Program-made: the position numbers and the translations under genes
Shown: piece after piece, positions 53,265-62,647 of the stretch
Layout: each line of letters begins with the position of its first letter
Position numbering within the stretch: position 1 is the first letter of the stretch
Source: Singulisphaera sp. GP187
GTDB lineage: Bacteria > Chloroflexota > Chloroflexia > Chloroflexales > Roseiflexaceae
DNA: 64,000 nt
Direction of reading: 5' to 3'
Assembly: GCA_943328915.2 (NCBI GenBank)
Contig: CALQBW020000003.1
Coordinates: 1 to 64,000, forward strand
The notes under the pieces: generated by a model
What the model saw: only the letters and a program-made list of their open reading frames with translations
Told to the model about the DNA's origin: nothing
Databases searched by the model: none

Positions 53265-54367
53265 AATTGTGCGTTGATTTACGCTATGCTAACGACAAAT
53301 TCCCCGGAATCGGTCGGATGGTCACCGAGCTTTCCCACGAATTCGCGCTCCACCCAGCCATTGAGCAACTCGATTTGCTCATCAATCCCCGCAACAACAA
53401 TACCCACCTCACCTTCCCTGCCTCAAATCCAAAAGTCCATCATCACCTGCTCAATGCAACTCCGTTTAGTCTGTCTGAGGCTTGGCAAATCGGACGCATT
53501 ATTGCGTCTAGCCACCCGAATTGGTTTTATACGCCTTACCTACAGATACCGTTAGTCCCGATTCGTAGCAACCTCCTCGTGACCATTCATGATGTCATCC
53601 CACTCACCACCCCTGCACCATGGTGGGTGAAAATCGGTCTGCGGGTAGCAATGACCCACGTCGCATTCCGCGCCGAAGCCATCACGAGCGTTTCAACGCA
53701 TGCTGCACAACAAGTCACCGCACAACTCTGGCCACATCGGAATGTACAACCCATTCCCAATGGCGTCGCTGAGCAGTTTTTTGCGCACCAACACCGTACT
53801 GTGCCAATGCCCGCAGCAATCACGGGCCCGTTTTGTTTGTGCGTCAGTTCCAATCAACCCCACAAAAACCTCGCCACGCTGGTGGCGGCCTGGGCAGATG
53901 CATATCAACGTGGCGCCATCCCCGCGAATAGTCAATTAGTGTTGGTGGGCCAATTTAGTCCACACCGACCACACCCGTGGCACGAAGCGCGCTACCAACA
54001 TCTGCCTATTGTGGTATTTGACGCGCCAGATGATGCATTGTTGGTCGCTCTCTATCGGCACGCAACATTATTTGTATTGCCTTCATTAGCCGAAGGGTTT
54101 GGATTACCACTTGTTGAGGCGATGGCGAGTCGCCTCCCGATAATCTGTCACCGTCACTCCGCGCTGCGGGCGTTGGTCGGTGATGCGGCGCTGTTGTGTG
54201 ACATGCAAGACTCTGCACAATTAGCTCAGGACATTACCACCCTATGGTGCGACATTCCTCGCCAAAATCAACTTCGTGATGCAGGCAGTCTTCGTGCCCA
54301 GCAATTTCACTGGAGGACTGCCGCCGATGCCTATATCCAATTAATGCAATCCCACCCAAACCAATAA
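53261..54367 (+). CDS. GT4 family glycosyltransferase
   Basis: This 368-residue GT-B enzyme shows the donor-site motif EGFGLPLVEAMAS with the E-x7-E pair, and VLVGQFSPHRP-like strands before it. The N-terminal lobe includes VTIHDVIPLTTP, as in mannosyltransferases of the WbaZ/MtfB type. The ATG at 53261 is coupled to the upstream stop; the frame runs further back through that gene. It is the last gene of the cluster, ended by a hairpin. Confidence 0.91.
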   Translation: MKLCVDLRYANDKFPGIGRMVTELSHEFALHPAIEQLDLLINPRNNNTHLTFPASNPKVHHHLLNATPFSLSEAWQIGRIIASSHPNWFYTPYLQIPLVPIRSNLLVTIHDVIPLTTPAPWWVKIGLRVAMTHVAFRAEAITSVSTHAAQQVTAQLWPHRNVQPIPNGVAEQFFAHQHRTVPMPAAITGPFCLCVSSNQPHKNLATLVAAWADAYQRGAIPANSQLVLVGQFSPHRPHPWHEARYQHLPIVVFDAPDDALLVALYRHATLFVLPSLAEGFGLPLVEAMASRLPIICHRHSALRALVGDAALLCDMQDSAQLAQDITTLWCDIPRQNQLRDAGSLRAQQFHWRTAADAYIQLMQSHPNQ

Positions 54368-54399
54368 CCCCCACCGACACGGGTTGTGTGGGTGGGGGT
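54367..54399. terminator. Terminator-like hairpin between converging genes
   Basis: ACCCCCACC (54367-54375) pairs with GGTGGGGGT (54391-54399), with additional inner pairing. It lies directly after the glycosyltransferase stop and before the VanW gene's end; T tracts are weak on both strands. Confidence 0.65.
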
Positions 54400-54418
54400 C
54401 CGCGATGCAGAAAATCAA

Positions 54419-56404
54419 CTACGGCGCTGCCGTCAACGGGACTATTTTGTCGGATGAAATATAATGCAATCCACCAGCCGGGGTTTCGTTAGGCGTACGC
54501 AGGTTTGGGGTTGGCGGAGGCATAGTAATTTGGGGCTTATTGCTGATTAAATCAACGGGATTGAATACAAAAATATTTGGCCAAGGCTTAAATCGCGTTG
54601 TGTATTTATCGGGATCACGTGCAGTACCGTCAGCTTCAATGACCGTGCGCACAATCTCGATGGTCAAGCCGTCACGGGCATGGTCACTTTGCTTGACCGC
54701 ACCAGCAGGCTGTTCGGGGTCTGTGACGTACACTGGCGCAGTTGGTGCCGTGACACGGTCCCGAATGACTTGGGTCATTTCAACTTTGCGATTCGGCGAT
54801 GTACCATACAACCGTACAGATGCAACGCCCGTTTTGGGGTTTGAATAGGTTTGTAGCAATATCCAGTGCCCGGTATCATTCAGGAACTTCAAATCCGGTC
54901 CACCGGTAAAAATTGTTGCATCCATGCCGGTGGGACCATATTTGTCGTACCAACTAATATAAAACGAATGCCCCCAGCGCTCCGTAATCGGCAGACCGGC
55001 CCAAAACGCCGCGCGAAAAACGGTGGTAGAATCTTGGCAAATCCCGCCACCAAATTCGAGTTGGGTACGTGATTTAATAATTGCATACCCTTTGACAAAG
55101 CCATTGGTCTCGTCAATTAGCCCAATCGTATCATCAAATGAAAACTCATCACCCGGGGCAACCAACACCCCATCCAACAACGCCAACCCCGCTTGAATGT
55201 TGGTCACACGGTATGGTGCTGACCCTGTAAAGTCACTTTTGCCCTCAGAAATAAGTCCAGTAATCCCAAGAGACGCCAAATTTGTTTTATTAATCGGTAC
55301 AGCCACATAACGAGGATTGAGCTCCATTGTCCGGACGCCTTGGTCGACATTATTTACTACCAAATCTCGGCTCTCATGCTTATTGATACGCCATCCCGGA
55401 GCACCTGCTTTGATGATTTGCAGATCGCCACCATTCCAAGCAACGTGCGGGTATACCGGGACCGTTTGGGTAGTTACACCAATTACCTCCATACGGCGCT
55501 CGATTTGGTATGGATTAAAAAATACGTTGTAGCTATCAGGAGCATTTTTGTTTGTTTGTTGCACTATTTCGATCATGCGCGCCAAATCGTCGCTATTCCA
55601 GACAAATTCTTCATCGTTGACTTTGATCGTCACTGGTTGACTTATCAAATCCACCACACGCGCGCGCGCAGCTTGAATTGCCGAATCATTTACTCGTGGC
55701 AATAATTCACGGGTTGCCAAAGTGATTTGTTGTTGACTCACCAACAATGACAATACCTCGCGGATGCGGGCAACTGTCTCGTCGACGAGCAACATACGAC
55801 CCGCCTTACCCTCCTGAACCATCAATGTCGTCCCCTCCATATGGAGCTTCGGATCGCGGGCAGGGACGTCAACCGTCGTCGCCAAACGAGCAATGCTTGC
55901 TTGGGCTTTGGATTCATCGACCACAATCAACACCGGTATCGATACACTTTTTTGGATCGTCTGCCAAATGGTTTGGACATTGCTCATCATGTCACGGCTA
56001 CGTCCGATTTTGTATGCTTGTTGGACGCTGGTACGCACATCCATCGTCAGTCCCAAATCCTTACCAGAAACGCGCCATGACCGACCTTCAAAATTCAAAA
56101 TCACCGGTGCTTCAGTAAATGCATGGAAATGATCAGAAATCGCCGCTTCCGCTTCGTCGGGTTGCAACCCACCAACGTTTACCCCCAAAATCGACACATT
56201 CGGGTAAATCCGTTGTTGATACCGTCGCTCAATCGACAAAAACCACACACCGCCGGCGGCAATCAATATTAATACCACCAATAAGCAACTCATCATCAAC
56301 TGCGCACGTTGCTGAATTTGACGGCGCCGCACTGTTAAGGCACGACTCCGTTGACGGTTGCTACTCGTTGGTAATGAATCTGTATGTTGGTAATCAGGTG
56401 CCAC
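54419..56404 (-). CDS. VanW family protein with membrane anchor
   Basis: This 661-residue envelope protein has a basic N-terminal tail, one membrane helix (about 37-57), two peptidoglycan-binding-4-like domains (about 65-330) and a VanW domain (about 385-520). The VanW hallmark is FGGGICQDSTTVFRAAFWAGL with GHSFYISWYDKYGP after it. A proline-rich tail follows. The VanW function is unknown; the family was named for vancomycin clusters but is widespread. It starts at GTG (56402-56404) with CGGGG 9 bases upstream. Confidence 0.9.
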   Translation of the reverse strand: MAPDYQHTDSLPTSSNRQRSRALTVRRRQIQQRAQLMMSCLLVVLILIAAGGVWFLSIERRYQQRIYPNVSILGVNVGGLQPDEAEAAISDHFHAFTEAPVILNFEGRSWRVSGKDLGLTMDVRTSVQQAYKIGRSRDMMSNVQTIWQTIQKSVSIPVLIVVDESKAQASIARLATTVDVPARDPKLHMEGTTLMVQEGKAGRMLLVDETVARIREVLSLLVSQQQITLATRELLPRVNDSAIQAARARVVDLISQPVTIKVNDEEFVWNSDDLARMIEIVQQTNKNAPDSYNVFFNPYQIERRMEVIGVTTQTVPVYPHVAWNGGDLQIIKAGAPGWRINKHESRDLVVNNVDQGVRTMELNPRYVAVPINKTNLASLGITGLISEGKSDFTGSAPYRVTNIQAGLALLDGVLVAPGDEFSFDDTIGLIDETNGFVKGYAIIKSRTQLEFGGGICQDSTTVFRAAFWAGLPITERWGHSFYISWYDKYGPTGMDATIFTGGPDLKFLNDTGHWILLQTYSNPKTGVASVRLYGTSPNRKVEMTQVIRDRVTAPTAPVYVTDPEQPAGAVKQSDHARDGLTIEIVRTVIEADGTARDPDKYTTRFKPWPNIFVFNPVDLISNKPQITMPPPTPNLRTPNETPAGGLHYISSDKIVPLTAAP

Positions 56405-56527
56405 GCGCGTGTTCCCCGCTATTTGATTTCGAACTCATTAAAACTACGCTTATTTTACACTATAATCACGCATTTAATTATCCAAAAACCACATAGACAG
56501 CTGTATTTTTGCTGAGAAATCAATCTA

Positions 56528-57844
56528 CTATTTGCGGTTTTTCCGCCGGGTACGACGCGGCCATGATACCGATAACCCCCCATGCCGCCGCAACCGTTCA
56601 AGCATATCAAGATTCAACAATCGCACGCGACGTGGACTACCATCATTCGTCTCACGCCGCCGCAGCCAATGCGGAACAGTCGGCATTAACGTGCGCTTGG
56701 TGGTTATAGGTGGATCAAGCGCTAATTGCGCCAAAATAATATCTGCAATTCGTTTGGCACCATCGCGTGGAACCGCATCAGCCAATCTCGCCACCGTTGC
56801 GCGGTGCACCTCAGGGTCACGTAAATTCGTAACTGCCGCAACAATTTCGGGAATACGTTTGGAATACGCGCCTAAGCCACGGTCAACCACAAACGCAATA
56901 TTGCCCTGTTCTTGCATCCCTACGGCTTCGGTTATCACCACCGGGCGACGCATCACGAGCGCTTCCATCAATGTTCCCGGACCAGCTTTGGTGACGACGA
57001 CATCACTCGCCGCCATTAATTTTTCCATATTCTCGACAAAACCATAAATATGCACATACGCCGGCAACCCCAAGCGCTGGAGCTCTGTGCGTAATGCGGT
57101 ATTCCGCCCGGTCACCACAAATAATTGCATGTCGGGATGAAAGGAATGCAATGCGACAACTAATTCACGTAACCGACCCGATCCGACACCACCGGCAGTG
57201 AGTAATACCGTAAATCGCGCTTCATCGACTCCCAGCAAATGGCGCGCTTCGCGGTCAGTTAATGCACATGCCGTAAATTTGGGGTGCACCGGGAACCCTG
57301 CATAGACTACTTTGTCAATCGGCATACCCTGCTGGATCAGCACGTCAGCGCCTTCTTGGGTCGGTGCCACACACAAATCAGCATCCAAATCACCCCACGC
57401 GGTATGTAAACTCACCAAATCAGTGACAACGGTGATAAAGCGAAACTGCATATTAAAGGTGCGGCGTGCATGACCAATAAATCGATTTGCTAACGGGTGA
57501 ACCGACACCACTAAATCAGGTTTGAAGGCATCAATTGCGCGACGGATATTACGTTGTGCCGATAAATACGCTATTTTCGAAATCGTATCAACCCGGCGGC
57601 GACCATTGGTTAATTGATAGAGTAAATCCCATAATGGTAACCATCGCGTGGACAAATTATCATATAAACCCGGGGCATTGCGTAATAACGGCAAACCAGT
57701 GCTCGTGATTAAATCAATCGTACTATATTCCAATCCATGCGCATCTGCATGTTGCAATAACGCCGAATGTAATGCAGCAGCCCCTGAACGATGCCCACCG
57801 CCGGTATCGGAAATTGCAAATAAAATGCGATTACGCCGACTCAT
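56528..57844 (-). CDS. MGDG-synthase-type glycosyltransferase (GT28)
   Basis: This 438-residue GT-B enzyme resembles monogalactosyldiacylglycerol synthases and related MurG-like enzymes, which transfer a sugar to diacylglycerol. The N-terminal glycine loop ISDTGGGHRSGAAAL, the HPLANRF segment and the donor-site KAGPGTLMEAL plus EQGN are present. The last about 45 residues are rich in Arg (RRRETNDGSPRRVRLL), an unusual tail that may bind membrane phospholipid. GGAGGAG precedes the ATG. With sqdB it suggests glycoglycerolipid membranes. Confidence 0.9.
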   Translation of the reverse strand: MSRRNRILFAISDTGGGHRSGAAALHSALLQHADAHGLEYSTIDLITSTGLPLLRNAPGLYDNLSTRWLPLWDLLYQLTNGRRRVDTISKIAYLSAQRNIRRAIDAFKPDLVVSVHPLANRFIGHARRTFNMQFRFITVVTDLVSLHTAWGDLDADLCVAPTQEGADVLIQQGMPIDKVVYAGFPVHPKFTACALTDREARHLLGVDEARFTVLLTAGGVGSGRLRELVVALHSFHPDMQLFVVTGRNTALRTELQRLGLPAYVHIYGFVENMEKLMAASDVVVTKAGPGTLMEALVMRRPVVITEAVGMQEQGNIAFVVDRGLGAYSKRIPEIVAAVTNLRDPEVHRATVARLADAVPRDGAKRIADIILAQLALDPPITTKRTLMPTVPHWLRRRETNDGSPRRVRLLNLDMLERLRRHGGLSVSWPRRTRRKNRK

Positions 57845-58151
57845 ATGCGCTCCTCCGATTGCCCATCAAATTGTTCCCGACCAGTTTTTGTGAAAAAGTT
57901 CTATTTTTGTGAAATGCCAATGACCTATTTCTCTCCTACTATCCTACCATAGCCACTCACGCTTATCTACGGATGGCATTTGTTCAAACCAAAAATGCGT
58001 CGTATGGAGCGTTCCCTCTGTTACCTACGTCCACCAAAAATGGGGGATATGTTTTGGGTATATTAGGGGATAGTAAAAATACTCCACTGCCATTACTATT
58101 TTCGTATTACCTCTCTTTTCGTTCTCTCATTTGCCAGAAAGAGGTTTTGAG
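57845..58151. promoter_or_regulatory. 307-base divergent region before the BTAD gene
   Basis: It separates the minus-strand glycosyltransferase from the plus-strand BTAD gene. An 11-base direct repeat TTTTTGTGAAA occurs at 57885-57895 and 57904-57914. A TATATT-like -10 lies around 58058. I see no gene. Confidence 0.4.
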
Positions 58152-58952
58152 ATGCGTCAATTAACAACGCGACCAATGCAATCAGCTACCACCGGAGCAT
58201 TCCCTACATTGCAGGTGACCACCTTCGGAGAATTTCGCTGTCTGCGCAATCACACGTTGATTACTCCCGCACAATGGCGCTCCAAACGGGCCACGGAATT
58301 GTTTTTGTTGTTAGTCAGTGCTGATACACACTCCCTTACGCGTAGCTATATCGCAACCCAACTATGGCCAGAGCTCGACCCAATTGCCGCGAATAATAAT
58401 GTGCGTGTCTCGTTATCGCGACTTCGCCAAGCCCTTTCCGATTCAAATACTAGCTACCCACTCATCATTGCCGACAACACCCGTGTTCAATTAACAATCC
58501 CGCCGCAAAGTACAATTGACATCGATGATTTTCGTCTGGCAGTCAACGCTTCACGGCGCATATATGACAACCGAACGGCCCTGCCACACTTACGCCACGC
58601 AGTTGAACTGTATCGCGGCGCATATCTTGCCGATCAACCGATCGCCGACTGGCAACTCATGTACCGTGAACAATCTGCCAACGAATACATCGAAGTAGCC
58701 CTCCGTTTAGGCCGCACCCTTCTCGCACTCAATCTCCATCCCGAACTTATCGAACGGATGTGGACGCTCTTGAATCACGACGCAACCATCGAAGCTGCCC
58801 ACCGCCTGCTAATGGCGTCATATCAAGCCAATGGCAATATCGAAATGGTCCGTCGTGTCTATCAATCGTGCAAGATTTTACTCTGGCAGCAACTCGGTAC
58901 CTCGCCTCAACACGAAACAACCGCGTTATATCAACAAGTAAATGTGGGCTGA
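58152..58952 (+). CDS. Stand-alone BTAD/SARP-type transcriptional regulator
   Basis: This 266-residue protein has an N-terminal winged helix of the SARP type (LQVTTFGEFRCLRN, QWRSKRATELFLLLV and RLRQALSD) followed by a bacterial transcriptional activation domain of helical repeats (about 115-262). It lacks the ATPase and TPR modules that larger members carry. Such regulators activate secondary metabolism and other clusters; the target is unknown. The ATG at 58152 has AGAGG at 7 bases. Its nearest neighbour downstream is a tyrosine recombinase. Confidence 0.9.
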   Translation: MRQLTTRPMQSATTGAFPTLQVTTFGEFRCLRNHTLITPAQWRSKRATELFLLLVSADTHSLTRSYIATQLWPELDPIAANNNVRVSLSRLRQALSDSNTSYPLIIADNTRVQLTIPPQSTIDIDDFRLAVNASRRIYDNRTALPHLRHAVELYRGAYLADQPIADWQLMYREQSANEYIEVALRLGRTLLALNLHPELIERMWTLLNHDATIEAAHRLLMASYQANGNIEMVRRVYQSCKILLWQQLGTSPQHETTALYQQVNVG

Positions 58953-58995
58953 CTCTTATCGTTTTAAGTGACTTTTTCAATAAAAACAATACCAA

Positions 58996-59034
58996 CGCAG
59001 GGTGTCAACAGCTCATGACACCCTGCGGTATAAT
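58996..59034 (+). promoter_or_regulatory. Palindrome abutting the recombinase promoter
   Basis: Perfect 12-bp arms CGCAGGGTGTCA (58996-59007) and TGACACCCTGCG (59016-59027) stand next to a consensus TATAAT at 59029-59034, so the dyad occupies the -35 area of the recombinase gene. There is no T tract, so a regulator or operator role is more likely than termination, though it may also end the BTAD message. Confidence 0.55.
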
Positions 59035-59069
59035 GAATTAAAGATTACGACATACTGTGGTAAAGAATA

Positions 59070-60080
59070 ATGAGTTACACCTTTGCCCAAGCACTTACCG
59101 ATTGGCAAACTGATCAACGGAAGCGCCGCCGCCAATTATCATCTGCCACAATCGCATCATATAGCGACGCATGGCATTCATTTAGTGCGTGGGCGGCAAC
59201 CCAACAACGCGAATCAACGAACGATATCGCCAATACCGATTTGGCCGATTGGATAAACAGTTTACGCCATTTGGCTGACGGGTCCGTCCAAACCTACAGC
59301 CATGGGGTACTGGCAATCTGTCGCTACCTCGCCGATCGCAAACATCTGTCTTGTGAACTCGCCGTGCTCCAGCTGCACCTGAGTGACTCACTCCCCAAGA
59401 TGTCACCCGGTCGTGCCCCAGATGTTGCGGATTTACGTCGCTTGGTCACATTTTATGATACAGAGCTACCGGCCGGGCCACTTCACAGCAAAGACGAACG
59501 CGAACGCTTGAGTGGCTTACGCAACGCGGCAATATTACATTTGTTATTTTCTACCGCGGCCCGTATTTCCGAAATCTTAGCACTTGACATGATCGATTTA
59601 CGTGGTGATCATGACCAGATTGCCAATCGGGCATCCGTGGTTGGCAAAGGAAACAAACGCCGGACGGTTTTTATTCGTCCCCATGCACGCGCGGCAATCG
59701 AACGATATGTGCTCGCCCGTCGTACGACATTCCCGCTCGCCCATGCATTATTTATTTCGCATGGACCACGTGGCGCCGGGCATCGGCTCAATCGGATTGC
59801 AGCCTGGAGCATTGTGACCCATGCATCGTTAGCACTCGCAGAAACCGTCGAACAGGCTGGCCGTTTCCATGAAGCGAGTTTATTGCGAAGCACGACGCCA
59901 CATACTTTTCGCCATTTTGTAGCGATGTGGCTCCTCAACGAAGGCGTCCAACTCTCCGAAGTATCGGCACTGCTAGGCCACGCCAACACGCGCATCACCG
60001 AACAATATTATGCGCGCCATACCGATGAGCGCCTCGCCGAAGTCCTTGATCAATTCGCAGCCGAACCTTTAGCGCAATAG
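59070..60080 (+). CDS. Tyrosine recombinase (XerC/D-like)
   Basis: This 336-residue integrase-family protein has an N-terminal SAM-like DNA-binding domain (10-105) and a catalytic domain with all key residues: Arg165 (ARISE), Lys193 or Lys196 in GKGNKRR, His278 and Arg281 (HTFRH), His304 (LGHANTR) and nucleophile Tyr313 (EQYYARH). The core is like XerC/XerD, but an insertion of about 20 residues near 245-270 and the R-rich N-terminus set it apart. No attachment site or mobile-element genes are next to it, so chromosomal dimer resolution or a local inversion system are both possible. Confidence 0.92.
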   Translation: MSYTFAQALTDWQTDQRKRRRQLSSATIASYSDAWHSFSAWAATQQRESTNDIANTDLADWINSLRHLADGSVQTYSHGVLAICRYLADRKHLSCELAVLQLHLSDSLPKMSPGRAPDVADLRRLVTFYDTELPAGPLHSKDERERLSGLRNAAILHLLFSTAARISEILALDMIDLRGDHDQIANRASVVGKGNKRRTVFIRPHARAAIERYVLARRTTFPLAHALFISHGPRGAGHRLNRIAAWSIVTHASLALAETVEQAGRFHEASLLRSTTPHTFRHFVAMWLLNEGVQLSEVSALLGHANTRITEQYYARHTDERLAEVLDQFAAEPLAQ

Positions 60081-60108
60081 TGACGTACTTTCGGCGTCGG
60101 GACTGATT

Positions 60109-61218
60109 TTACGTTTTTTTGGGGGTGCGGATGGCATATCCAATTGTTACTACACCCACCACTAACAGCATCAGCAATGCGAACAACTTGCCCGTCGACC
60201 CGATGTCGGCAATCCCCAATATTCCAAACACCAAACTGATTGAATAGAAATACACTGCAATGTGGCGTGGCGCAAATCCCGCATCTGTCAGCCGTTGATG
60301 CAAATGATCGCGTCCACTATGCGTCGGTGAATGACCTGCCCATACTCGCGACACAATCAACCACGCCACATCGAGAATCCATACACCCAACACCAACATC
60401 ACTGTTGCCATTTTGGCGCCACCAATAATGGCGCTAATACCGAGCACAAATCCGAGTAATTCAGCACCCGAATCACCCATAAATATTTTTGCAGGGGGGA
60501 AGTTAAAAATCAAAAATCCAGCCGCTGCTCCCGCCAACGCCAATGGCACCATCGCAACCGTGTATTGGGCAGGGTCAAGGAGTAATGCATGCAACCCCAA
60601 CATCAACCCGGCAATCAGCGACACACCAGCCGCCAACCCATCAACACCATCCATCCAGTTGACGGTGTTGGTCATCCACCCCAACCAAAAAATAGTCACA
60701 ATAATCGCAAGCCAAGGGGATATGGCATAAATATCGAGATGTTGCCCAAACGGAACATTGAACCCGAGCAATACGATACCACGCACTTCAGTCAAACTTC
60801 CCAAGGTGTCGGGATAGCGTTGCTGGTCCCACAAAAACGGCCCAACGGCGATCGCCCCAGCTAATATATTGACCCCAAATTTGGGCAACCATGGCAACTC
60901 AATGACGTCGTCGAGCCACATCACCGCAAACGTCAATGTCGCCCCCACAAAAAGCAACGCCAATCGCAATTCATCGCGCGGTGTTCGTTGCAATTCGGGA
61001 ATCCACCGACCAATCAACCATGACACCAGCAACGCTACTACAAAGCCAGCATAAATTGCGATGCCGCCAATCGTCGGCATGGCACCTTGGTGCGTGCGAC
61101 GCCCACCAGGCATCACCACCCACCCACGGGCGAGACAAAGTCGAATCACGACGGGGGTCAACAGCCAAGTGCTGATAAAACCAACCAACATTATGCCGAG
61201 GGTTGCAACAATCGCCAT
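60109..61218 (-). CDS. WecA/TagO-type undecaprenyl-phosphate phosphosugar transferase
   Basis: This 369-residue protein has about eleven helices and transfers an N-acetylhexosamine-1-phosphate to undecaprenyl phosphate, starting glycan synthesis. The catalytic motifs are WLDDVIE, NWMDGVDGLA, FMGDSGAE and the cytoplasmic HSGRDHLHQRL. The last favours WecA/TagO over MraY. The ATG at 61218 with AAGGAG 8 bases before it is chosen over a longer frame. It lies 10 bases behind upp, one message. Confidence 0.93.
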   Translation of the reverse strand: MAIVATLGIMLVGFISTWLLTPVVIRLCLARGWVVMPGGRRTHQGAMPTIGGIAIYAGFVVALLVSWLIGRWIPELQRTPRDELRLALLFVGATLTFAVMWLDDVIELPWLPKFGVNILAGAIAVGPFLWDQQRYPDTLGSLTEVRGIVLLGFNVPFGQHLDIYAISPWLAIIVTIFWLGWMTNTVNWMDGVDGLAAGVSLIAGLMLGLHALLLDPAQYTVAMVPLALAGAAAGFLIFNFPPAKIFMGDSGAELLGFVLGISAIIGGAKMATVMLVLGVWILDVAWLIVSRVWAGHSPTHSGRDHLHQRLTDAGFAPRHIAVYFYSISLVFGILGIADIGSTGKLFALLMLLVVGVVTIGYAIRTPKKT

Positions 61219-61228
61219 TCCGCGCTCC

Positions 61229-61855
61229 TTAGTAGGTACCAAATTGGCGGTCACCAGCATCGCCCAAGCCCGGCACAATATAGCCAATTTCGTTTAGTTT
61301 TTCGTCAATCGCTGCCAAATACAACGGCACATCCGGATGCTCGCGTTGCATCAACGCGACTCCTTCTGGAGCAGCAATCAGCCCCAAGAACTTTATGCGT
61401 TTGACCCCCCACTGCTTGAGGACCGTTACCGCCGCACTCGCCGACCCACCAGTTGCCAACATCGGATCAAGCACCAATGCAACATCAATAGTTACTTCGG
61501 CAGGGAGTTTGTTGTAATAGCTGACCGGTTGCAATGTATGGTGGTCACGATACAACCCCAAATGCCAAATATGTGCCGTGGGAATCATGTCGATAATCGG
61601 TTCTACCATGCCTAATCCTGCCCGCAAAATCGGCACCAAGCCAATGCGCTCAGCCAATACATGCCCTGCATAGGGTGCCATTGGGGTGTGCACTAGATGT
61701 GATTGGAGCGAGATATCATTGGTTGCTTCATACATCAAAAATTGAGTGATTTCCCCTACTAATTCTCGGAATATTTTTGATTTGGTCGTTTGGTCACGCA
61801 ACATCGTCAGTTTGGTCAATACAAGAGGGTGTTGCGATACCTGTACAATCGACAT
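61229..61855 (-). CDS. upp: Uracil phosphoribosyltransferase
   Basis: Upp converts uracil and PRPP to UMP. The 208 residues match the family length. The conserved GLGMVEPIIDMIPTA and the PRPP loop VLDPMLATGGSASAAV are present, as is the C-terminal GLGDAGDRQFGT. The ATG at 61855 gives the family N-terminus; the open frame extends 63 codons further. Placed before a UDP-sugar-using transferase, it may supply UMP for UDP-HexNAc. Confidence 0.95.
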   Translation of the reverse strand: MSIVQVSQHPLVLTKLTMLRDQTTKSKIFRELVGEITQFLMYEATNDISLQSHLVHTPMAPYAGHVLAERIGLVPILRAGLGMVEPIIDMIPTAHIWHLGLYRDHHTLQPVSYYNKLPAEVTIDVALVLDPMLATGGSASAAVTVLKQWGVKRIKFLGLIAAPEGVALMQREHPDVPLYLAAIDEKLNEIGYIVPGLGDAGDRQFGTY

Positions 61856-62142
61856 AGCAGTACCGATCACTGGGAGATATTCAATTCCCTTATTATAAAC
61901 CATCCAGTTTGGAGAGTCGCAGTACGGCCATGACCCTTCGTCTGGCAGTCTGTCCGCAACGAATGTTGGCTGCGACGAATATAAACGCGTCGCGATACGG
62001 TTTGGCCAAGACGAATCAAGCCCATGTGAGCAGCTGCCTCGCACCTCCGCATTTCGCCATGATTAATTTTCAAATCTTCATTTAAACGCGTGTTACAATC
62101 CAATCATAATGGACATGCGTATTGAATACTGAGAGGGTGACC

Positions 62143-62262
62143 ATGACGCTTGGATGGGAAGAAATCCTGATTGTCCTGCTTGTGGTTGGCTTTGTCGTTG
62201 CGCTTACGTTCCGCGCTGGCATCATACGTGGTCGCCAAACTCGGCGTCCACCCAAGGAGTGA
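62143..62262 (+). CDS. 39-residue single-helix membrane peptide (TatA-like start)
   Basis: A short frame with a good site (GAGAGG 7 bases before the ATG) encodes 39 residues: MTLGWEEILIVLLVVGFVV is a hydrophobic helix after a short acidic start, followed by a basic tail (RGRQTRRPPKE). The start resembles TatA/TatE-type N-termini, but the amphipathic helix and FG hinge of TatA are missing, so this is not a confident TatA. It ends 4 bases before the PPOX gene, whose ribosome site lies in its last codons, so it looks translated and coupled. Confidence 0.6.
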   Translation: MTLGWEEILIVLLVVGFVVALTFRAGIIRGRQTRRPPKE

Positions 62263-62266
62263 CCCA

Positions 62267-62647
62267 ATGGCTTTCGAAAATTTACAATCTCAACAATTTA
62301 TGAATTTGATTACCTACCGCAAATCAGGCCAAACGGTGCGCACTCCGGTGTGGTTTGTCCAAGAAGAAGCATGCTTGTATGTGATGACGGGCAAAGATGC
62401 GGGCAAAATCAAACGCATCCGCAACAATCCCACAATCGTCGTCGAGCCATCCGACCGTACGGGCAAATCGCTCGGTCCCGAACTTGCAGCCCAAGCCCAC
62501 CTCATCACCGACCCTGCAATTGCAGCGCACGCTACCTCGTTACTCAACAAAAAATACGGGTTTATGAAACGCATCTTTGATTTTATGGCCATGTTCAGTG
62601 GAGGCCTCAAAAACCGTGCGTATATCGTGATTACCCCAGCAGAATGA
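62267..62647 (+). CDS. PPOX-class flavin/F420-type oxidoreductase-like protein
   Basis: This 126-residue split-barrel protein resembles the pyridoxamine-phosphate-oxidase-like family (F420- or flavin-binding). The N-terminal YRKSGQTVRTPVWFV and the KIKRIRNNPTIVVEPSDRTG strand are typical. Length agrees with the small single-domain members. AAGGAG lies 7 bases before the ATG at 62267. The stop overlaps the PfkB gene (ATGA). Function unknown; the cofactor cannot be decided here. Confidence 0.88.
   Translation: MAFENLQSQQFMNLITYRKSGQTVRTPVWFVQEEACLYVMTGKDAGKIKRIRNNPTIVVEPSDRTGKSLGPELAAQAHLITDPAIAAHATSLLNKKYGFMKRIFDFMAMFSGGLKNRAYIVITPAE

Noticed and set aside
59070-60080. Prophage or integrative element built around the tyrosine recombinase
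   Set aside because: No phage, transfer or insertion-sequence genes, no tRNA next to it and no matching att repeats were seen; neighbours are ordinary chromosomal genes.
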